This document shows, in pieces, positions 19,293 through 22,984 of a stretch of DNA of 22,984 bases. The stretch spans positions 1 through 22,984 of the forward strand of contig NAVB01000576.1 in the NCBI GenBank assembly GCA_002179805.1, written 5' to 3'. This stretch comes from Acanthamoeba lenticulata. Its lineage: Eukaryota; Discosea; Longamoebia; Acanthamoebidae. Below the pieces are notes generated by a model. That model worked only from the letters and a program-made list of their open reading frames with translations. It was not told the DNA's origin and ran no database searches. How positions within the stretch are numbered: the first letter of the stretch is position 1; each line of letters starts with the position of its first letter. A program made the position numbers and the translations under genes.

Positions 19293-20438
19293 TCAGACAC
19301 CGTGGTGGTGCTGCATGTTGAGCGGCGGCAGCGCGACGTGCTCGTGGTAGCGCTGTTCGTGCTCGTGCGGGTGGCCGTGGTGGCCGTTGCTGTACACGCT
19401 TCCCTCATGGCCGCTCTGGCCGTGGTGGCCGCCGTCGCCATGGCCCATGTGCCCGCCCTCGCCCAGCTCCTGGCCCTCCACGCCCTCGACCTCGAGCTGC
19501 CGCGAGCCCTGATGCAGCGCCACGCGCGTCAGTCAACCAGCCCAGAGACCAAACACTCTGAGGAAGAGGGCAAGGGAGGAAGGGGAGAACAACAACCATG
19601 TCGTTGATGTGGTCGTCGGTCTGGCCGTCGGCCATCTGGCCCTGGTGGTGCTGGAACTGCATTTGCTGCAACATCTGGGCCTGCTGGAGGTACCGCAGCT
19701 GCTGTTGCTGCTGGTAGAGGTACATGTGCGTCGGGTCGAGGGCCACGGCGCGCTGCGTGGGATCGACCGCGGCGGCCTGCTGCAGTGCCGCGGCCTGCTG
19801 CAGGGCGTAGTACTGCTGCATGTCCGTCATCATCGGGCGGCTGGCGTCTTCGGCCTCCTCGGCCGGCCTCTTGCCCTTGATGTCGTCGCGGGGGACGATG
19901 TCGATAAGGAAGTCGAACGTGTCGTTTCGGGAGATAGCCGTGGCGATGTCGTTGCGTTGGAGCGTACGGCGCTTGTTCTCGTCAGTGTGATTCCACGCTC
20001 GCAGCGTGAGCTCGTGGATGAACATCTCGCAGGCCTTGGCGAACAGCACCGGCGCTTCAGCGCTGATCATCTGCGCGCGCGTGGTCGCGAGTGAGGACAC
20101 TGGAGAAGCAGCTACAGTGAAGCACGGGTGACTTTAGCACACCTTCACGTCCTCATCGAATTTCATGATCTTCTTAATGCGAGCGAGGGGTAGCGTCATC
20201 TTGCTCTGCTTGAACTGAGTCATTTCTTCGATTTCTTGCTGTTGCTCGGCCCTGTTAATGAAAGCGAGGGTAAGCCTTGTTGCCTCCAGGACATGCGGCA
20301 CTTTGTTGAAACGTACCAGAACCGGTTCAGTTGCTGTACATGTTGCTGCTGCATTTGAGATGGCAAAATGCCGGGCGCAGCCATATGACTCTGCATTCCT
20401 GGCACCATGTGCTCGTGGTTCATCTCGCCCTCTTCCAT
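19293..20438 (-). CDS. NF-YC: Nuclear factor Y subunit C (NF-YC/HAP5)
   Basis: Exons in reading order: 20438-20317, 20251-20143, 20070-19597, 19508-19293; 306 residues. NRFW (joined by intron 1) and [14 protein letters not shown] lead into the histone fold at ~58-135: [17 protein letters not shown] (end of exon 2), then [39 protein letters not shown] and [12 protein letters not shown]. These are diagnostic of NF-YC. It pairs with NF-YB through histone folds and, with NF-YA, binds CCAAT boxes. The C-terminal half is Gln-rich (activation-type), and the last exon is rich in Gly and His. The start ATG is followed by [11 protein letters not shown]. All introns are GT-AG and 65-88 bases. Its promoter region is shared with RPA3. 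Confidence 0.93.
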
Positions 20439-20862
20439 TTGTGATTTAAACCGCTAACGGCCCACTGCATTCATGTCGACACAAGTGGAGTGAAGAATTA
20501 GGTGCGGCCATCTTCTTGGTGTCGCTCGATTCGACTTACTGGACGATTGCACCTCATCTCTCGAAATTCAATCAAGAGAGAGAACAAAGATTGTTATTGG
20601 TTGGTGGCCTACCTTTAGGTTGTTGCGACCAACAGCAAGAGGCCTTTGGGGTGGCCCGTCTTATTCGCGGGTCTGGAGTCAGCCTGCTTTCCCGAGCTGA
20701 AAAGTGCCGTTTGTGTCGTCCATCTACGTGTTTGGATATTTCCGCCTATGCAAAAACAATTTTCATATTCTCTTCCACGAAGTGGCGCCAAAAAGGGGGC
20801 ATGTCTTGGCGCCAAAAAGAGAAGAAGACCAAACCGGCCACCACTACGACAGAGCGTAAACA
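20439..20862. promoter_or_regulatory. Divergent promoter, NF-YC / RPA3
   Basis: 424 bases between the two start codons, more AT-rich than the coding regions. No gene was recognised inside. The only clear sites are the paired E2F-type elements near the RPA3 end, listed separately. Confidence 0.55.
20783..20819 (-). promoter_or_regulatory. Twin E2F-type sites upstream of RPA3
   Basis: The 13-base sequence TGGCGCCAAAAAG occurs twice exactly, at 20783-20795 and 20807-20819. Its reverse complement, CTTTTTGGCGCCA, contains TTTGGCGC, a perfect match to the E2F/DP consensus TTTSSCGC. The copies are 24 bases apart and lie 44-80 bases upstream of the RPA3 ATG, a natural promoter position. E2F control of DNA replication genes, including RPA, is widespread in eukaryotes. 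Confidence 0.65.
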
Positions 20863-21283
20863 ATGGAATTTGATGCGATGAGCGTCACCCCTCGAGTCAA
20901 TGGCAATCTCCTTGGCTCTTATGTGAATCAGACCGTAAGACTTGTTGGTCGCGTGACCAACATGCAGCACCAGACGGTAACACTTGAAGCTTCCGATTCA
21001 GTGCCAGTCGCCGTCCACCGGACCCCGGATACCGCGCAGGTCTACTCCGTGCACCCCTTTGTTGAAGTGTTGGGCACCGTACAGCCAGATCTTTCCATTC
21101 AGGAAATCGCCGTGACCAGCTTTGGCCAGCAATTTGGTACTTGCCTGATATCAGCTCCATTTATTTTGTATTTTTTTTTCTTACTCATTCAGTTGTGTTT
21201 ACACAGATTTACAAAACTATGATCAATTGGTTAAGTTTATCCACGTCTCGCCCGTAAACCAGCTCTTCGGCATAAGTTTGTGA
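20863..21283 (+). CDS. RPA3: Replication protein A small subunit (RPA3/RPA14)
   Basis: Exons 20863-21136 and 21207-21283, joined in phase 1; 116 residues, against 120-122 in animals. It is one OB fold: TPRVNGNLLGSYVNQTVRLVG, then VTLEASDSVPVAV, VHPFVEVLGTVQPDLSIQE and, after the intron, DLQNYDQLVKFIH. The opening 'PRVNG-LL--YV---VRLVG' is the recognisable RPA3 signature. RPA3 forms the heterotrimer core with RPA1 and RPA2, which coats single-stranded DNA in replication and repair in the nucleus. Met at 20878 (MSVTPRVNG) is a possible alternative start; I chose the first ATG. The gene sits right behind the paired E2F-type sites, which would fit S-phase control. Confidence 0.88.
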
Positions 21284-21457
21284 AGCTGATCGGCGTGTAA
21301 ATACAACAGAAAAAAATTTCATAATTAATTTTTTCTGGCGAGCCGAAGAAATTTCGCCTAGGATAGGGAAACAAAGCGAACCCACGCAATCGTGCTTGGT
21401 GGCAGGCTTCGTGTGCCCAAACAAACAGACAAACAAACACACTCACGCACAACAACT
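21284..21457. other. Spacer between RPA3 and MFE-2 type gene
   Basis: 174 bases with an AT-rich patch (21300-21335) that probably holds the RPA3 3' end, then an A/C-rich leader (21415-21457) just before the next ATG. No specific motif was recognised. Confidence 0.45.
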
Positions 21458-22711
21458 ATGGGAGATTCGCTGCGCTTTGATGGTAAGGTGGTCGTCGTCA
21501 CCGGTGCCGGTGGTGGCCTCGGCAAGACGTACGCCCTGCTCTTCGCGAGCCGAGGTGCCTCCGTTGTCGTCAACGATCTCGGCACCTCGCACACTGGCGA
21601 GGTACGATCATCCTCTTTTTTGCGCTCACCAAACCTGCTTCTGCTTACAACAAACCATGTGTTATTCTTTCGTTTACGCAGGGTGCTGGCTCGAAGGCCG
21701 CTGACCTTGTCGTCGCGGAGATCAAGAAGGCTGGTGGCAAGGCTGCCGCCAACTACGATTCGGTCGAGAATGGCGAGGCCATCATCAAGACCGCCATTGA
21801 CAACTTTGGCCGCGTGGACATCGTCATCAACAATGCGTACGCTTTTTGTTTCCAACCACCCTTGCAGACCAAGAGGGCTTATGTTTTCATCCTATTCCTG
21901 CGCAGCGGCATTTTGCGCGATGTGAGCTTCGTCAAGATGAAGCAGGCCGACTGGGACCTCATCTACAAGGTGCACCTCCAGGGCGCCTATTCCGTCACCA
22001 AGGCGGCGTGGCCCTACATGAGGGACCAGGGTTACGGTTCGTGCCAGCACCACTCTTGCGGCACTTGTAGTGGAGTGCCAGCGATCGACGCCTGACTGGT
22101 AGCGGTACTACCATGCAGGCCGCGTCATCATGACGTCGTCGGCTGCTGGCCTCTACGGCAACTTCGGGCAGGCCAACTACTCGGCTATGAAGCTCGCCCT
22201 GGTCGGTCTCGGCAAGACGCTGGCCGCCGAGGGCAAGTCGCGCAACATCCACGTTAACACCATCGCACCCGTGGCGGGCACCCGCATGACCGCCACCGTC
22301 ATGCCGCCCGACCTGGTCGAGGCCCTCAAGCCCGAGTTCGTCGCTCCCCTTGTGGCCTACCTCTGCCACGAGTCCGCCCAGGTACACTTTTTCTTTTCCT
22401 GTGTTTTCAAAAACATTTAAAAAAAGCTAGTCTTGTTTTATTTCATTTTACACTGTTATTTATTCTTTCGGATTCATTTTGTGCAGGTGACCGGCGGCGT
22501 GTTCGAGGTCGGCGCCGGGTGGGTGTCGGCGGTGCGCTGGCAGCGGACGGAGGGCCAGTTCTTCGACGTGGCCAAGGGTCTCACCCCGGAGGCCATCCGC
22601 GACAACTGGGCCAAGGTCGAGGACTGGTCCAACCCGAGCTACCCGACGTCGGCCCAGGACGGCCTCACCGCCATCATCTCGCACATCAACCAGCTCAAGG
22701 CACGCTACTAG
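21458..22711 (+). CDS. Peroxisomal MFE-2 type 3-hydroxyacyl-CoA dehydrogenase
   Basis: Exons 21458-21601, 21682-21836, 21906-22036, 22119-22381, 22487-22711; 305 residues to the TAG at 22709-22711. A classical short-chain dehydrogenase: TGAGGGLG at residues 15-22 binds NAD, NDLG follows beta-2, NNAG lies at ~98-101 (across intron 2), and the catalytic residues are Ser151, Tyr164 and Lys168 (TSSAAG, YSAMK). These numbers equal those I remember for the (3R)-hydroxyacyl-CoA dehydrogenase of animal MFE-2 (HSD17B4). After the catalytic core, [19 protein letters not shown] and the ~300-residue length are specific to that family, which acts in peroxisomal beta-oxidation. No C-terminal peroxisomal tripeptide is present in this form (it ends KARY), which suggests that a longer form carries the signal. 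Dictyostelium mfeA is a dehydrogenase-SCP2 protein, a likely model. Confidence 0.9.
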
Positions 22712-22765
22712 ACGCCTGTTATCGCGTTTACTTTAGCTCGTGTCCTCCTCCTCCCCTCAACACTC

Positions 22766-22771
22766 AATAAA
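22766..22771 (+). terminator. Polyadenylation signal AATAAA
   Basis: AATAAA 55 bases after the TAG of the MFE-2 type dehydrogenase, followed by a T-rich stretch. It would end the short transcript, yet it lies inside the candidate intron 22700-22881 of the long one. Confidence 0.6.
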
Positions 22772-22881
22772 TTTTCTTCGTCTATTGCGTCTTCCCACTC
22801 TGGGTTTCCCTCTTTCGTTCTTTTTCTTGGGCGGCGCACGCAGCCTCCTCATCCGGGCGTGTGGGTGTTGTGTTCGTGTAG

Positions 22882-22950
22882 GAAACCAAGCAGGCGGCCC
22901 CTGCTGCTAAGGCTCCCGCCAGCGGCAACGACAACGTCGACCCCTCGCAG
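22882..22950 (+). CDS. Candidate linker exon toward a C-terminal SCP2 module
   Basis: After the acceptor TGTGTAG, an open 23-codon exon (ETKQAAPAAKAPASGNDNVDPSQ, in two parts: the Ala/Pro/Lys-rich linker and the acidic end) runs to a GTACTC donor at 22951. Another acceptor-like TTTACAG closes the window. An Ala/Pro-rich linker is what separates dehydrogenase and SCP2 domains in MFE-type proteins. It joins in phase 0 to Lys (22697-22699) through a GC donor at 22700. The SCP2 domain itself would lie right of the window and is not seen. Confidence 0.45.
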
Positions 22951-22984
22951 GTACTCCCCCTCCCCAGCGTGGACGCCTTTACAG

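Noticed and set aside
1..22984. CRISPR arrays, insertion sequences, transposons, rRNA or tRNA genes
   Set aside because: No spaced repeats, transposase-like proteins, terminal repeats or cloverleaf structures were found by eye on either strand.

Overview
The window looks like nuclear DNA of a free-living amoeba of the Acanthamoeba type. Genes are packed on both strands, coding sequence is GC-rich, and most genes are cut by many short introns (mostly 55-175 bases, GT-AG). The protein set is purely eukaryotic: ESCRT-III, NF-Y, RPA, a mitochondrial carrier, RING and F-box proteins. The organism is inferred from style and gene content only. All exon models were made by hand: I looked for splice sites that keep the frame and restore family motifs.

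Layout from left to right: the 3' end of a TTC13-like TPR protein gene (+, 1-789); a Dsc3-like membrane protein with a ubiquitin-like domain (-, 1296-3028); a 15-exon gene that fuses saccharopine dehydrogenase (LYS1) to alpha-aminoadipate reductase (LYS2) (+, 3231-10392); a cytochrome b5-like haem protein of the MAPR/PGRMC family (-, 10618-11229); the ESCRT-III subunit SNF7/CHMP4 (+, 11445-12346); a possible small two-exon gene (+, 12617-12824); a SLC25A34/35-OAC1-like mitochondrial carrier (-, 12923-15089); an F-box coiled-coil protein (-, 15226-16494); a probable Mediator MED29-like subunit (+, 16600-17252); a coiled-coil RING E3 ligase (+, 17636-19110); NF-YC (-, 19293-20438); the replication protein A small subunit RPA3 (+, 20863-21283); and a peroxisomal MFE-2 type 3-hydroxyacyl-CoA dehydrogenase (+, from 21458), whose transcript may continue past the right edge into an SCP2 module.

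The main result is the LYS1-LYS2 fusion. One uninterrupted exon (4771-5462) holds both the end of the saccharopine dehydrogenase and the start of the condensation-like region that precedes the LYS2 adenylation domain. A single polypeptide of about 1981 residues would therefore carry the first and last of the three late steps of fungal-type lysine synthesis (aminoadipate to semialdehyde, and saccharopine to lysine), but not the middle step. The saccharopine dehydrogenase part also has changes at a catalytic lysine and at the acidic cofactor-binding residue.

Other points worth following are twin E2F-type sites just upstream of RPA3, a stop codon plus AATAAA lying inside a candidate GC-AG intron of the MFE gene (two possible isoforms), and a Dsc3-type protein outside fungi. 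The genes do not form one pathway. They look like a compact stretch of housekeeping genes, several of them in divergent pairs with 105-424 bases between start codons. I see no tRNA, rRNA, CRISPR array, transposon or virus-derived gene.
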